Of a DNA stretch of 64,000 nucleotides, positions 33,701-44,520 are shown in pieces (position 1 is the first letter of the stretch; each line of letters opens with the position of its first letter). Source of the DNA: Lotus japonicus (taxonomy: Eukaryota; Streptophyta; Magnoliopsida; Fabales; Fabaceae); NCBI RefSeq assembly GCF_012489685.1, contig NC_080045.1, positions 15,418,901-15,482,900 of the forward strand, written 5' to 3'. The position numbers and the translations under genes are program-made. The notes under the pieces are model-generated. The model saw only the letters and a list, made by a program, of their open reading frames with translations, was not told the origin of the DNA and made no database searches.

Positions 33701-34719
33701 AAATTTACCATACACATCCTAACACATCAAATATGATAGCCAATATATTCAATATTGTGGTGAAATAAGAGTACTAATTATTAACACATTTTCAAATTCA
33801 GGTCCAATTCTTCTCTTGTCCAATTCTTGAACTGTACCATTCTTTCATACCCAATACAGCACATACAAATTCCAGCAAAAAGTTTCTATTCCATTTGAGG
33901 GAGAACAAATCAGTGAAAGAGATTGCTACTCAACAAGGACCTTAACAACAAAAATGGAATGCCAAATCAGATATGATGCTCTCAAGCACAACTTCTATGT
34001 TCTTCTTAGTCACTTTTACAAAAACCCAACATAATCAAATAAATATCATAATAAACCAAAAATTGAAAAGCTAAAAATCCTAAAAATTTGGGTGACAAAC
34101 CCTAACAAAGAAAGAAGAAGAAACAAATATGTCACTAGAGAAATACAATCAGACTCAGACAATAGTTCAAGGAGAGAATAAACCTTGCAAACAAGATGAC
34201 GTGAGATAAAGATAGGGAAGGGCAGCAATGCATGACGACACTACAATGACGATGCAGAGCAAAGCTTGAGAAGAGTGATGCCGGTGCGGGAAGCAGTACA
34301 AATTAAATCTCGGATCGGAAGCAACGAAGCTTCCGTCAACGCCCCCTTTCTACCCCGGCGAGAATGAGGTGAATCCGATGGCGGTGGAATAGATCGACGG
34401 CGGGAAGTGAAGGTGAATGGGTGGCATGGCTCATCGATATACTCCATGCCTCTTAGGGGCTAGGGCGAAACAGAGATCGATGGGTTAGAGGTTAGGGATG
34501 GGTCAGAGGCTGGGCGGTGGGAGAAACATTGCAAAAGAGGGGAACATTGAGGCGGTGCAAATGAGAGGAAGGGAAGTTGAGGGTTTACAGAAATGTGAGG
34601 GAAATGGGAATTAAACCGCGTTAAAGGGCGAAACGTGATTTTTTTGCAATTAAAGTTTAGTGGCGGTTTCGTTGACCGCCGCTAGAAAACCGCCGCTAAA
34701 GCCCGTGTTTTCTGTAGTG
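30779..34719. mobile_element. Non-autonomous CACTA element, complete ends
   Basis: The 3941-bp element has inverted ends CACTACCAAAAACATGGG and (complemented) CACTACAGAAAACACGGG, each followed by a run of TTTAGCGGCGGTT subterminal repeats in both orientations. It is flanked by the 3-bp duplication TAG (30776-30778 and 34720-34722), as CACTA elements require, and sits inside LTR 2. I see no transposase-like frame. Around 34040-34600 the sequence is richer in GC and could be a captured gene start, but I do not recognise it. Confidence 0.9.
31508..31593. repeat. 29-bp unit repeated three times
   Basis: The unit 'cttgaagcatcaaattatgc' plus nine bases starts at 31508, 31537 and 31566, inside the CACTA element. 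The third unit is partly diverged. Confidence 0.85.
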
Positions 34720-35098
34720 TAGCATGTTCAATAATCTATACATATATAATTTGGGTACCTAATATGAGCGAAGAATCAGTCCTTTTGTGTTTTGAGCCTA
34801 GGTGATGCATGTGAGAAAAACTGCTCTCTATTCTGATAAGTCTGTAGAGTAGATTAGGTTAACTGTCTAATGGGGAGACAAGTTTATAGCCTATCAGATG
34901 AGAGCAGGGGCTTCTCACTGAGTCACTGGGCTTAAATAAATAACCCAACCCATTACGAGTTACTCATCAGAAAAGCCCAATAGTAATATCCATCAAGTGG
35001 TTAAGCGTTATAATTAATATTAATTTCTAATAATTGATATATTAATAATTCAAGAATTACACATTCTAATTAAATGATTAATGTTAATCCATAAAATA

Positions 35099-35404
35099 CT
35101 CCCTCCGGTCCTATTTATAAGCAGCAAAAAAAAAATTCACATAGTTTAAGAAATGTAGTTAAACTAGATAAAATGCATTAAATTTGTCTTGAATCAAAAT
35201 AAACTTCCAAAATTACCCTTTGTTATTAGTATTGGAAAGTGGGAAAGAGAGAGAATAATTAATGAGGCACATTTTACAAGTTAGAATTAATAAGAGCATC
35301 ATTAAAAAAAAAATTAATATAGCTCAAACTTTCATTTGGTTCTTATAAAAAGGACCAAGATTTTTCTTCTCTTTCATGCTTATAAATAGGACCGGAGGGG
35401 GGAG
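35099..35404. mobile_element. Stowaway-like MITE in LTR 2
   Basis: TA on both sides, ends CTCCCTCCGGTCCTATTTAT and its complement, 306 bp, non-coding. Its absence from LTR 1 at the matching place shows that it arrived after the retroelement. Confidence 0.85.
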
Positions 35405-35426
35405 TATCCAACAAAATATCCAACAG

Positions 35427-35750
35427 TTTTATGATATCTCATCCCCACACCACATGCATGGGGCACCCACCAGTGGTCTCAAAGTACTCTCACGTGAATG
35501 GAGGAACAGTTCACAGACCAAGACCCATCTTCACTCTCTGGTCCTGTTCTTTCGTCTTGTTGTGTGATTGGTCTGCACTTCACTTCATTACCCTCCCTTT
35601 CAATCATTCAACCCAACCAACACAATAATAACGTGTTCTATAACACACTATAAAATAATACACTAACCTTTTGACTCTCCACCACCACCACAACAACAAC
35701 AACAATAACAACCACTTTTCGCCGCACCACCACTCACCGCCACCACCACC
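35427..35750 (+). promoter_or_regulatory. Threonine deaminase promoter copy B, proximal half and 5' leader
   Basis: It contains 'gatatctcatccccac', 'ctcaaagtac', 'cagaccaagac' and 'cacttcattaccctccctttcaatcatt', all found in the copy C promoter as well. TATAAAAT at 35649 is a plausible TATA box about 100 bp before the ATG. A CAA/CCA-rich leader follows. Confidence 0.75.
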
Positions 35751-36188
35751 ATGGAGGTGCTGCGATTCCCCACCGCTCACACACACCACCAACCACCACC
35801 ATCCCTCCTCCCCCGCAAAATGCGCCTTCCCACCAACCCTCGCCCCTCTAAATCCTTCATCGCCGCCACCATCTTCAAGCCGGCTGAGATAGCAACCTCG
35901 CCGCCACCAACTTCCACCGCCGTCCGAGATCTCTTGTCAGTGTCTCCTCCTCTCCTCACGGTCTCGGCGGATTCGCTTCAGTACCCAGTTGGCTACCTCG
36001 GCGCCGTTCCCCACCGGTCACGCTCCGATGGCGGCAGCGACGACATTGCCTCCGCCATGAGGTACTTGACAAGTATACTCTCTTCGAAGGTTTATGATGT
36101 CGCCATTGAGTCCCCTTTGCAGATGGCAACAAAGCTTTCAGAAAGACTTGGCGTTAACATCTGGCTCAAGAGGGAGGATTTGCAACCG
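35751..36188 (+). pseudogene. Threonine deaminase, exon 1 only (truncated copy B)
   Basis: The 146 codons from ATG 35751 to 'LKREDLQP' are closely similar to exon 1 of the full copy (39391-39840), and a GT donor follows at the same place. The first ~90 residues form a Pro/Ser/Thr-rich plastid transit region; '[36 protein letters not shown]' begins the catalytic domain. No further exons exist: the first intron runs to about 36913 and then joins a Ty3-gypsy fragment, and the promoter of the next copy follows. Without the lysine-bearing exon 2 it cannot be an enzyme. The reading frame itself has no stop until 36251, so a short plastid-targeted peptide could still be made if transcribed. Confidence 0.85.
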
Positions 36189-36913
36189 GTGAGTTCTCTT
36201 TACATTTCTCTCTTCTTTCTTATTCTTATGTGGGTCGTTATCAAATTTTGATATTTTTTCCTTTTTTTGAAAGTTATCAAATTTTGATTTTGATGGCAAG
36301 TGATTGTGTTTGTGATAATGACTCATCACCAAAAAGATAATTAATAATATTAATGAATACTCTCTTTTGCTGAAAAAAAAAAATTGTTGTTTAAGGGTGT
36401 GACAACAATTATTAATAGTATAATGTTACTAAAATGCTTTTATTTAGTTTTATTAGTATAATGTGTGAAAATTAAATTATACATTGGGTGGTTGATTAAT
36501 ACAAAATGTGATAAGTTAAAAAAAACTTATTAAATGAGAGTATATATAAAAAAATAAAAAAAATTTGATTTTCAAAAGGAGAAAATATTTTAGAATATTT
36601 AAAGAGTGTATAAAATAATAATTTTTCTGAAACGGAAGGAATAAGTTTTAACATTTTTATTTGAAAGAAAACAATTATGGCCGTGTCCCACGTGATGATA
36701 AAGGATTCTTTAAAAATTTAAAAGATTTAGCTTGATAGATTTTCCATTTGTGGATAGAAATTGATTGGAAGGAACTTTGTTCAATTTGCCCTTTTGTTTT
36801 ACGCAAATGTATTGCCTTTTCGTTTTTGGTTTAAATTTTTACACTTTTCTGAATTTTGCCAAATTGGGACCAATTGACTGTGGAGTTTCACACATATCTT
36901 TGTTTGGTTCAGG

Positions 36914-37935
36914 GAGACATGAGTTATCAATAAATTGAGTTCTATTTCCTGATACTATCGACTTTGGGATCCCAAATTTACTTATTACATTTTTGTAAAC
37001 GAACTTTTGAATCTTGGTTGAGGTAATAATGGCCAAAGCTTTCGCCTCCACTTATTTGGTGAAGTAGTCCATTGCCATAGTAACAAATTTCAGCTGGTTG
37101 GGCACCATTGGGAACGGTCCAAGTAGATCCATTCCCCATTGATAAAATAACCATAACAAATTCAAGGGGATTAGCTCTTTCGAAGGCGCACACGGTAGAT
37201 TTGCGTGTTTTTTACAATTATCATACTTTTCTACATAGGCTACTGCGTCGTCACTTAGTGTCGGCTAGTAATATCCCGTGCAGAGTATTCTTTTAATCAA
37301 GGTTGTTCGTCTAGAATGATAGCAACAATTTCCTTTATTGACATCTCTTAGGACATACTTGGTCTCTTCTTTATTCAAACACTTTAGTAGTGGGTAGAGA
37401 ATGACCCCTTTGTGCAATCTTCCACTTAATAACGGTGAACTACATTACTTTAGCTTTTGTAGAATCTTTGGCAAGATTATTTCTTTAGTGTAGGCCTGGA
37501 TTGGTTCCATCCATGAGACTTTTGTCTATTTTCATCAAAAGCATGGTTTCTTATCCAACACTTACTCAACGATAAAATCTTTCACTCGATCGAGATATCT
37601 AAACATTAGGGGTTCTCTTGCTTTGTGGGCGATCAACTGCCAATCATTATAAAGTGTACCTTGGTCTCTCCTAGATCTTGGGCTATCACGAGTCCTTCTA
37701 TGCAAGCATTGTATTCCACCTAATTGTTAGAAGTCGGGAAGTTGAAACTTAGAGATTTTTGGATCTCTACTTCTTCTTTATTCTTACCACAACGCCCCCA
37801 CAACCTCTTTGGTTTGAGGAGCCATCCACATGGATCTCCCATGAATCCACCTAAATCTGATCAGCTTCCTATGTTATCTCAAAGACGAACTCAGCTAAAG
37901 CCTAGGCTTTAATAGCTTGTCTAAGCTCGTAGGTC
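36914..37935 (-). pseudogene. Ty3-gypsy polyprotein fragment: RNase H and integrase remnants
   Basis: On the minus strand, 37935-37600 has RNase H wording ('WEIHVDGSSNQRG') among many stops. Between 37230 and 36915 one frame reads the zinc-finger end ('CKKHANLP'), then integrase core 'WGMDLLGPFP', 'MAMDYFTK', a stop where Trp is expected, 'VEAKALAIITSTKIQ' and 'FGIPKSIVSGNRTQF'. The second catalytic Asp of integrase (SDNGTQF in the family) is changed to Gly. The fragment is inserted in, or joined to, intron 1 of threonine deaminase copy B and has no LTRs here. Confidence 0.8.
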
Positions 37936-37944
37936 AAGTTATAT

Positions 37945-38075
37945 TATAGATGTACTCAAAAATCTTATTATGAAATAAGTCTTTAAATAGACAATCAAAC
38001 CAACCTGATTTTCAAACAAGTTATACTGAGTAGTCCTGAATATAAAAACCTATCACAAGTTAGACGCAAGACTTA
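37945..38075 (+). promoter_or_regulatory. Threonine deaminase promoter copy C, distal part
   Basis: The phrase 'gtactcaaaaatcttattatgaaataagtct' matches copy B at about 25745-25790 with few changes. The promoter continues after the Tourist-like MITE at 39051. Confidence 0.6.
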
Positions 38076-39050
38076 GGCTATGTTTGACATGCCATTTCAG
38101 CTAGCTTATAGCTTATTTGACTAGCTTAAAGCTTACTCCCTCCGTTCCTTATTATAAGTCACATTTTTTGAAAAAAATTTATTTCTAAATATAAGTCACT
38201 TTCTAATATCTAGGAAGTATTAAATAATTTTTTCCAAATTCACCCTCATATTTAATATGAAAGAGATGATAAACTTTTGGAATATTAACTTGGAGAGAGA
38301 AAATCATAGGAAAGTAAATAAGGGTAGTCTAGGAAAGCTAATCATTTCCTTTACAAATTTATTATTACTAACTACTTTTCTTAATCTAAGAGAATTAGTT
38401 TTTTGTGACTTATAAATAGGAACAGAGGGAGTATTTAACTAGCTTAAAAGCTCTTCAAAAGTGTTTGGTGAAAGAGCTTATTTTAGTAACTTAAAGCTTT
38501 AAGCTATAAGCTATCTCAGGTAGCTTATAGCTTAAAGCTTATAGCTTATTAAATTTATTCTCATTTTTATCCTTATTATTTTATTAAAATTCTACCCTTG
38601 CCCTTATATATTTATAAAAACAATAAACTTATTTTCCCCTCACACTTACGTATATGCAGTTTCCGCCACCATTCACGCCACACCGCTGCGCACCACAAGT
38701 ATTATAAATATTATATTAATAAAAATAAATATTATATTTTTAAGATGATATATAACTGTAGCTAATAAAAATATTTAAAGTGATAATAATTTTAATATTA
38801 ATATCATATTGGTATTAATGTGAAAATAAAATAATGTAATATAAAAATAATTATACAAGTATGTCCTTTTATGTCATTTTACAATTTCAACTTGTTTAAC
38901 AGCTAGTTCTACCAAACACTTTTGTTTCAATCACGTAGCTTTTCAGCTTTCAGCTAGCTTATCAGCTTTCAGCTATCAGCTAGCTTATAAGCTTTCAGCT
39001 AGCTTTTCAGCTTTCATCTAACTTATCAGCTAATCATGCCAAACATAGCC
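38076..39050. mobile_element. Tourist-like (PIF/Harbinger) MITE with nested Stowaway
   Basis: The ends GGCTATGTTTGACATG and (complemented) GGCTATGTTTGGCATG are inverted repeats, flanked by TTA on both sides (38073-38075 and 39051-39053), the PIF/Harbinger target. The arms are full of 'agcttatagctt/agctttcagct' repeats. A Stowaway MITE (38136-38431) sits in the left arm. Confidence 0.8.
38136..38431. mobile_element. Stowaway-like MITE
   Basis: TA duplicated on both sides; ends CTCCCTCCGTTCCTTATTAT and complement 'aggaacagagggag'; 296 bp, non-coding. Confidence 0.85.
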
Positions 39051-39053
39051 TTA

Positions 39054-39390
39054 ACCTCAAATTTTTTATGCGCGCCCAGTAATACTTATTTATGCAAAGT
39101 GACCTAATCCGACCTATTTCCGCCTTATATAATTTGAGTTGTGTCGTGTTGTATCTCATCCCCACCCACCACAAAGTACCTACGATTCACGTGACTAGGA
39201 AGAGCACATAGACCAAGACACATCCTCACTCTCGATCTGCAATGCAATTCACTTCATTTCCCTCCCTTTCAATCATTTAATCATAACATAATAATAACGT
39301 GGTCTTCTTTTACTATAAATTACTATTACACAAACCTTGACTCGCTCGCCATCACAACAACAACCCCTTTTCGCAGAACCACCACCCACC
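39054..39390 (+). promoter_or_regulatory. Threonine deaminase promoter copy C, proximal part and leader
   Basis: It shares 'tataatttgagttg', 'tgttgtatctcatccccac' and 'agaccaagacacatcc' with copies A and B. TATAAAT at 39314 lies about 75 bp before the ATG and is the likely TATA box. The leader is CAA/CCA-rich. Confidence 0.7.
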
Positions 39391-42300
39391 ATGGAGGCGC
39401 TGCGATTCTCCACCCCTCACCCACACCAACCACCACCGTCACTCCTCCCCCGCAACGCTTTCCACAAAATGCGCCTTCACACCAACCTCCACATCAAACC
39501 CTTCATCGCCGCCACCATGTCCAAGCCGGCAGAAATAGTAGCCTCGCCCGCTTCTTCTTCCTCCGCCGCCGCCGTCGTAGATCCTTTGTTGTCGTCGCCT
39601 CCTCCTCTCATAGTCTCAACCGATTCGCTTCAGTACCCGCCGGGCTACGTCGGCGCCGTTCCTGACCGGTCACGCTCCGATGGCGGCAGCGACGCCATGG
39701 TCTCCGCCATGAGTTACTTGACCAATATACTCTCTTCGAAGGTTTACGATGTCGCCATTGAGTCCCCTTTGGAATTGGCGCCAAAGCTTTCCGAAAGACT
39801 TGGGGTTAACCTTTGGCTCAAGAGGGAGGATTTGCAACCCGTGAGTTCTCATTACCATTCTTCCTTCTTTCTTGCATCTGGGTCGTTATCAAAATTTGAT
39901 TTTGATGTGCAGTGATTGTGTTTGTGATTATGACTCCATGAACATGAAGATAATTAATATTAATTAATAATAACAATTTATTTGAAAGAAAACATTTATG
40001 GCTGTGTTGTTGTGGTGGTAAAAGATTTAGCTTGAGATATTTTCCATTTGTGGATAGAAATTGATTGGAATGAACTTTGTTCAGTTTGTCTTTTTGTTTT
40101 AAGCTTCTGTATTGCCTTTTAATTTTTGGTTTAAGTTTTTAAGATGGCAGAGTTTATACACATTTCTGGACTATGCCAAATTGGACCAAATTGACTGTGG
40201 AGTTTAACACAGGTCCTGTCTGGTTTAATGTTAATCGCGGACCGTTTCTATATTTAGGTGGAAGGTTCAGAATTGTTTGATTGAATATATGAAGCTGTGG
40301 ATTGTTGCATATTCCAGGTTTTCTCATTTAAGCTCCGTGGAGCTTATAATATGATGGCTAAACTTCCAAAGGAACTGTTGGAAAAAGGGGTTATCTGCTC
40401 ATCAGCTGGAAATCATGCTCAAGGAGTTGCTCTAGCTGCCAAGAGATTGAATTGCAGTGCTGTGATTGTGATGCCCGTTACCACTCCAGACATTAAGGTG
40501 CTTGTTGGTGTTATTTATTTATTTTGGATTTCTTGTTATGTCTCCAGTGAAAGAATCTGGTCAATTAAGTTATGTGTTTTCATGTCTTTAACTTTACAGT
40601 GGAAATCTGTGGAGAAGATGGGTGCTACTGTTGTCCTTATTGGGGATTCATATGATGAAGCACAAACATATGCTAAGAAGCGTGGAAAAGAGGAGGGGCG
40701 AGCATTCATACCTCCTTTTGATCATCCTGATGTCATCATGGGTCAGGGAACTGTTGGGATGGAAATTGTGCGCCAAATGCAGGGTCCCGTGCACGCTATC
40801 TTTGTGCCCGTCGGAGGTGGTGGTCTCATTGCCGGTATTGCTGCTTATGTGAAGAGGGTCTCTCCACAGGTGAAGATCATTGGTGTGGAGCCCAGTGATG
40901 CAAATGCAATGGCATTGTCACTGCATCATGGTAAGAGAGTGATTTTGGACCAGGTTGGAGGATTTGCAGATGGTGTAGCTGTTAAAGAGGTTGGTGAAGA
41001 ACCTTTTCGCATATGCAAGGAGTTGATTGATGGCGTTGTTCTAGTAGGCCGTGATTCAATTTGTGCATCAATAAAGGTAAGATGCCCTTTGCTTGTGAAA
41101 GATTTCATTCAGAAACCCTGAGGGATATTCTTTCGAATTATGATTTTGAGTTCAGCCTAGTTTCTTCCGTGCGAATGTTCTATAATTGAGAAAATTCATT
41201 TTATCTTATCTTGTCAAATGAACATAAATCTGTTTTAAACATTCTCTCTTTATTTTAGTCCACAGCCAGTTTAGTTGCCGAGTTGTTATTAGTTAAGATG
41301 TAGCTGTTTTGTTTGTACCAATGAGAATTAGGATATAATTTGCTGCATAGACTTTTGAATGTCTTATGCATTGGATGGAAAGCTTCGCAGAATCTGTATG
41401 ATAATAGTAAAACTTGTTGCAGGACATGTTTGAGGAAAAGAGGAGCATATTAGAACCAGCAGGTGCTCTTGCTCTTGCTGGAGCTGAGGCATACTGCAAG
41501 TATTATGGGATCAAGGGGAAAAATGTTGTAGCAATAACTTCTGGGGCAAACATGAATTTTGATAAACTTCGCGTGGTAACTGAGCTAGCTAATGTTGGTC
41601 GTAAACAAGAGGCTGTGCTGGCAACTGTTATGCCAGAGGAGCCTGGCAGTTTCAAACAGTTTTGTAAACTGGTATGTCTATATAATTGGAATTGATTTTT
41701 CAAACATTTCAACCCTCTTAAAACAGAGTTCATCATAGTCGAATTGATTTTCTTCTGGCTTGGTAGGTGGGGCAGATCAATATCACGGAATTCAAATACA
41801 GATATAATTCCAGTGAGAAATCTGTTGTCCTTTACAGGTAAGATCATCACAAATGGATTAATTTTTTTTAAATCAATGTATTCCCAGAATACCAACATCT
41901 CTCTGGCACAATTTATTTGTTTTCAGTGATTTGTTGTATCTGTGGAAAATATCTGGTAGACAACAAGTGCTATGTGCTTATCCAAAAAAAAAAGTGCTAT
42001 GTCAAGGCCTATAATATTTTATTTTCTTTTGTATTTATGTGCAGTGTTGGTGTTCACACAGTCTCAGAACTTAAAGCAATGAAGGAGAAACTGGAGTCTT
42101 CTCAGCTTGAAACTCATGATCTCACGGAAAGTGAATTGGTGAAAGATCACTTACGTTACCTGGTATGTTGCGAATGCAGTCCCTTCATAGTGAACTTATT
42201 GTATCTTTTTCCCTTTTTATCAACACTTTCCCAGCTACCGCCTACCGTCTTTATAGACACACTACTTTTTTTATGATTCCAGTCCAAATTAGCTAAGATG

Positions 42301-42810
42301 TTGAACAACAGTAAGAAACATAACATGACTAAGAGCTGCTCTATTTGATTTTGTTGTCTTATGTTGCAATAGTTCTGAGTTTGTATTCGACTAAGCTAAC
42401 TTTGTTTTGAACACATTTCAGATGGGAGGCCGGTCAAATGTTCAGAACGAGGTTCTTTGTCGTTTCACCTTCCCAGAAAGACCCGGTGCATTGATGAATT
42501 TCTTGGACTCCTTCAGTCCACGTTGGAACATCAGTTTATTCCATTATCGTGCAGAGGTGTGTGAATTTCTGACATTCAATTCCTTTTGTCAAACAACACA
42601 TTGCATGGGGATGTTTACACATTTTCTTTCATTTTGATTTAACCAACCAATGAACTTTCTGATCAACAGGGTGCGGCCAGAGCAGATATCTTGGTTGGAA
42701 TACAGGTTCCCAGAAATGAGATGGATGAATTCCATGGTCGGGCTAACAGACTTGGGTATGAATATAAAGTGGTGAATAATGATGATGACTTCCAGCTCTT
42801 AATGCATTGA
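39391..42810 (+). CDS. OMR1: Threonine deaminase (threonine ammonia-lyase), plastid, 8 exons
   Basis: This is the first committed enzyme of isoleucine synthesis: PLP-dependent conversion of threonine to 2-oxobutanoate in plastids. Exons: 39391-39840, 40318-40497, 40600-41076, 41423-41671, 41767-41837, 42045-42162, 42422-42556, 42670-42810, all GT-AG, giving 606 codons, the usual plant length. Residues 1-~90 are a Ser/Pro/Ala-rich transit region. The PLP lysine is K155 in '[10 protein letters not shown]'; 'SSAGNHAQG' (178-186), '[10 protein letters not shown]' (280-289, phosphate loop) and '[11 protein letters not shown]' (409-419) are conserved catalytic parts. From ~430 two ACT-like regulatory domains follow ('[11 protein letters not shown]', '[11 protein letters not shown]'), which in the family give feedback inhibition by isoleucine. 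Start: first ATG in good context (accATGG); the in-frame extension upstream lacks an ATG. The intron between exons 2 and 3 is in frame without stops, so intron retention would be readable. Symbol follows Arabidopsis OMR1. Confidence 0.95.
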
Positions 42811-42996
42811 TTGCTGTATGCACTTGCCATCAATTATTGTGTATTCTAGTGTACTATAGATTATCATATATATTTCAGTAGTGGAGATCAAAGGCAGGGA
42901 AGGATTTGGCCTCCACACACGTGATCAGTTGATTAGAGTGCTTTTTACTTAGTGCGGCACTAAGTAACTACATGTTTTTGTAATCTATAACGTTTA
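42811..42996 (+). other. 3' region of threonine deaminase
   Basis: The 186 bases between the stop codon and the Helitron end probably contain the 3' UTR. No clear AATAAA was seen, so polyadenylation may occur here or within the Helitron. Confidence 0.4.
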
Positions 42997-44269
42997 CTAG
43001 TATTTTTTTACCCGCGCGTTGCACGGGTAATATGTCTATTGTATTTGATACATCAATCAATATATTGATTTTTTAGATTTCTGTTTTTTCCCAATCATAA
43101 CCTCAACATATGAATATGATTGTTTGTTAACCAATTCGTTGTATTCGTGAGATAAAAAATTTGATCCATATATAAGTGGCTCTCATAGCCCTTGTTCTTT
43201 TCTAATATATACATGAAAATTATTACAGCTGACAAAAGAACTTAGAGAACTTAGTTGTGCTATATGCATTCCATTTTTAGCTGCTAAAACTTTAGATTCA
43301 TGTCATCGATTGAAAGTGAGATAAACAATACATATGGAAAGAGTTCATTGGGGTTCCAATACAGCCAAATATAAGATAAAGATAAAAGATCATTAAGGTT
43401 CTAAAAAGTAAAACACACAAAGTGTGGCTATAAACGATTTGAAGGGCAAAAATGCAAAGGAAAGCTTCATGGATCAAACACTATTTAATTTGTAAACCAC
43501 ATATAAATAACTCAGATCTAAGATTCAGTCATAACAATAACCATGTTGGGTCATATACATTGACAAATATCCAAGGCCACAGACCACAACCATTACATTG
43601 ATCGATGTTGAAGTTACTCAAAGTAGAGGATCATAGATCCAAATGCAACAAAAAAAAAACGTGATAGGATACAAAATGGAGGCAAACATATCCTCATTGT
43701 TCTTGGAAAGAAGATAATAAAACAGGGATCCCAACTGCAGCTCCCAGCCATGCTGCCAGGCTATCACCATCAAGAGCAAGACTATGATAATGGGGTTCAA
43801 AAAAATTTGGATTCAAAATACAAACTTGAAAGATATGAAACCAAGATTAAATCATTCCAGACAATGTACCCAAACTGCAAATTTATCTTTGGAGAGCTTT
43901 CCATCAACTCCATGTTGAGCAAAGTGCTTCTCATTTTATCTTCACAATGACAACCAAGTGCACTTCCATTTTATTTTATATGGCCAATTGTTGGTTTAAA
44001 TTGATTGGCATATCACTATATAAATACATATTCAACATAGCAAGTGAACACGTCTACAAATCTCATATACTGAACAAAAGTTGTCCTTAAACAAATTAAG
44101 AATTGAAAGAAGAAGCATTGTTAACACTATATATCAAGATAATGAGTGATTAATATTTAGTAAAAGATGACATACATAAAGAGCTAGAGCATGATACCTT
44201 TCTCTTTTAGTGATAGTCCAAGAGAGCAACTATTCCAATTGATTACCATAGGCTGTCAAATCCCCTGAA

Positions 44270-44520
44270 ACAGAAACAGAAAGAGAAAATGAAAGACAGC
44301 GGTTCCTTCACTTTGTTGCAACGTCCTTCCTCTGCTGCTCCTCCTCCCAAAAACTCTTTCACCTTTAAGTTGATCATAATACTCACATATCTCTAACAAT
44401 AATAGAACTTGAAAACATAATCAATTGCAGCTTAATCTCAGCCTTCTTCTTCTGTCACAGGCGACCTAGAGCTCTGTCAGCATCCCCACTGAAAATAGAA
44501 ATCAGAACATAAAATCACAA
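44270..44520 (-). other. Possible captured exon fragments, not recognised
   Basis: On the minus strand the stretches near 44500 and 44370-44280 read like charged coding sequence ('DADRALGRL', 'QKKKAEI', 'YYDQLKGER'), but they are short, in different frames and I cannot assign a family. Confidence 0.25.

Larger units (their letters stand above)
25855..35425 (-). mobile_element. Copia-type non-autonomous LTR element with nested insertions
   Basis: Read on the minus strand: a long terminal repeat starting TGTTGGATATTTTATGG and ending AGGCCA; then CTTTGGTATCAGAGC (PBS complementary to initiator tRNA-Met; plus-strand 30105-30116); an internal region of ~3.85 kb; a purine-rich 'ccaagtgagagat' tract; and the second LTR. 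Polarity and PBS/PPT wording are those of plant Ty1/copia. The internal region has no gag-pol frame, so it is non-autonomous. LTR 1 is 25855-26262; LTR 2 is spread over 30120-35425 by three insertions. Taking out the nested elements leaves an element of roughly 4.8 kb. Flanks: see the copy B promoter entry; the duplication is not the usual 5 bp. Confidence 0.75.

Noticed and set aside
30122..35425. Interpretation that the copia LTR is ~1 kb and includes the TGTTGA...CAACA segment
   Set aside because: LTR 1 lacks this segment and shows a clean TGGCC start; removing the segment places the PBS three bases from the LTR, the normal arrangement.
35604..35892. His/Pro- and Gly/Trp-rich frames near the copy B start
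   Set aside because: Low-complexity CCA/CAA repeats of the leader and transit region read in other frames.
39337..39390. Upstream in-frame extension of threonine deaminase
   Set aside because: It has no ATG; the ATG at 39391 has good context and aligns with copy B's start.
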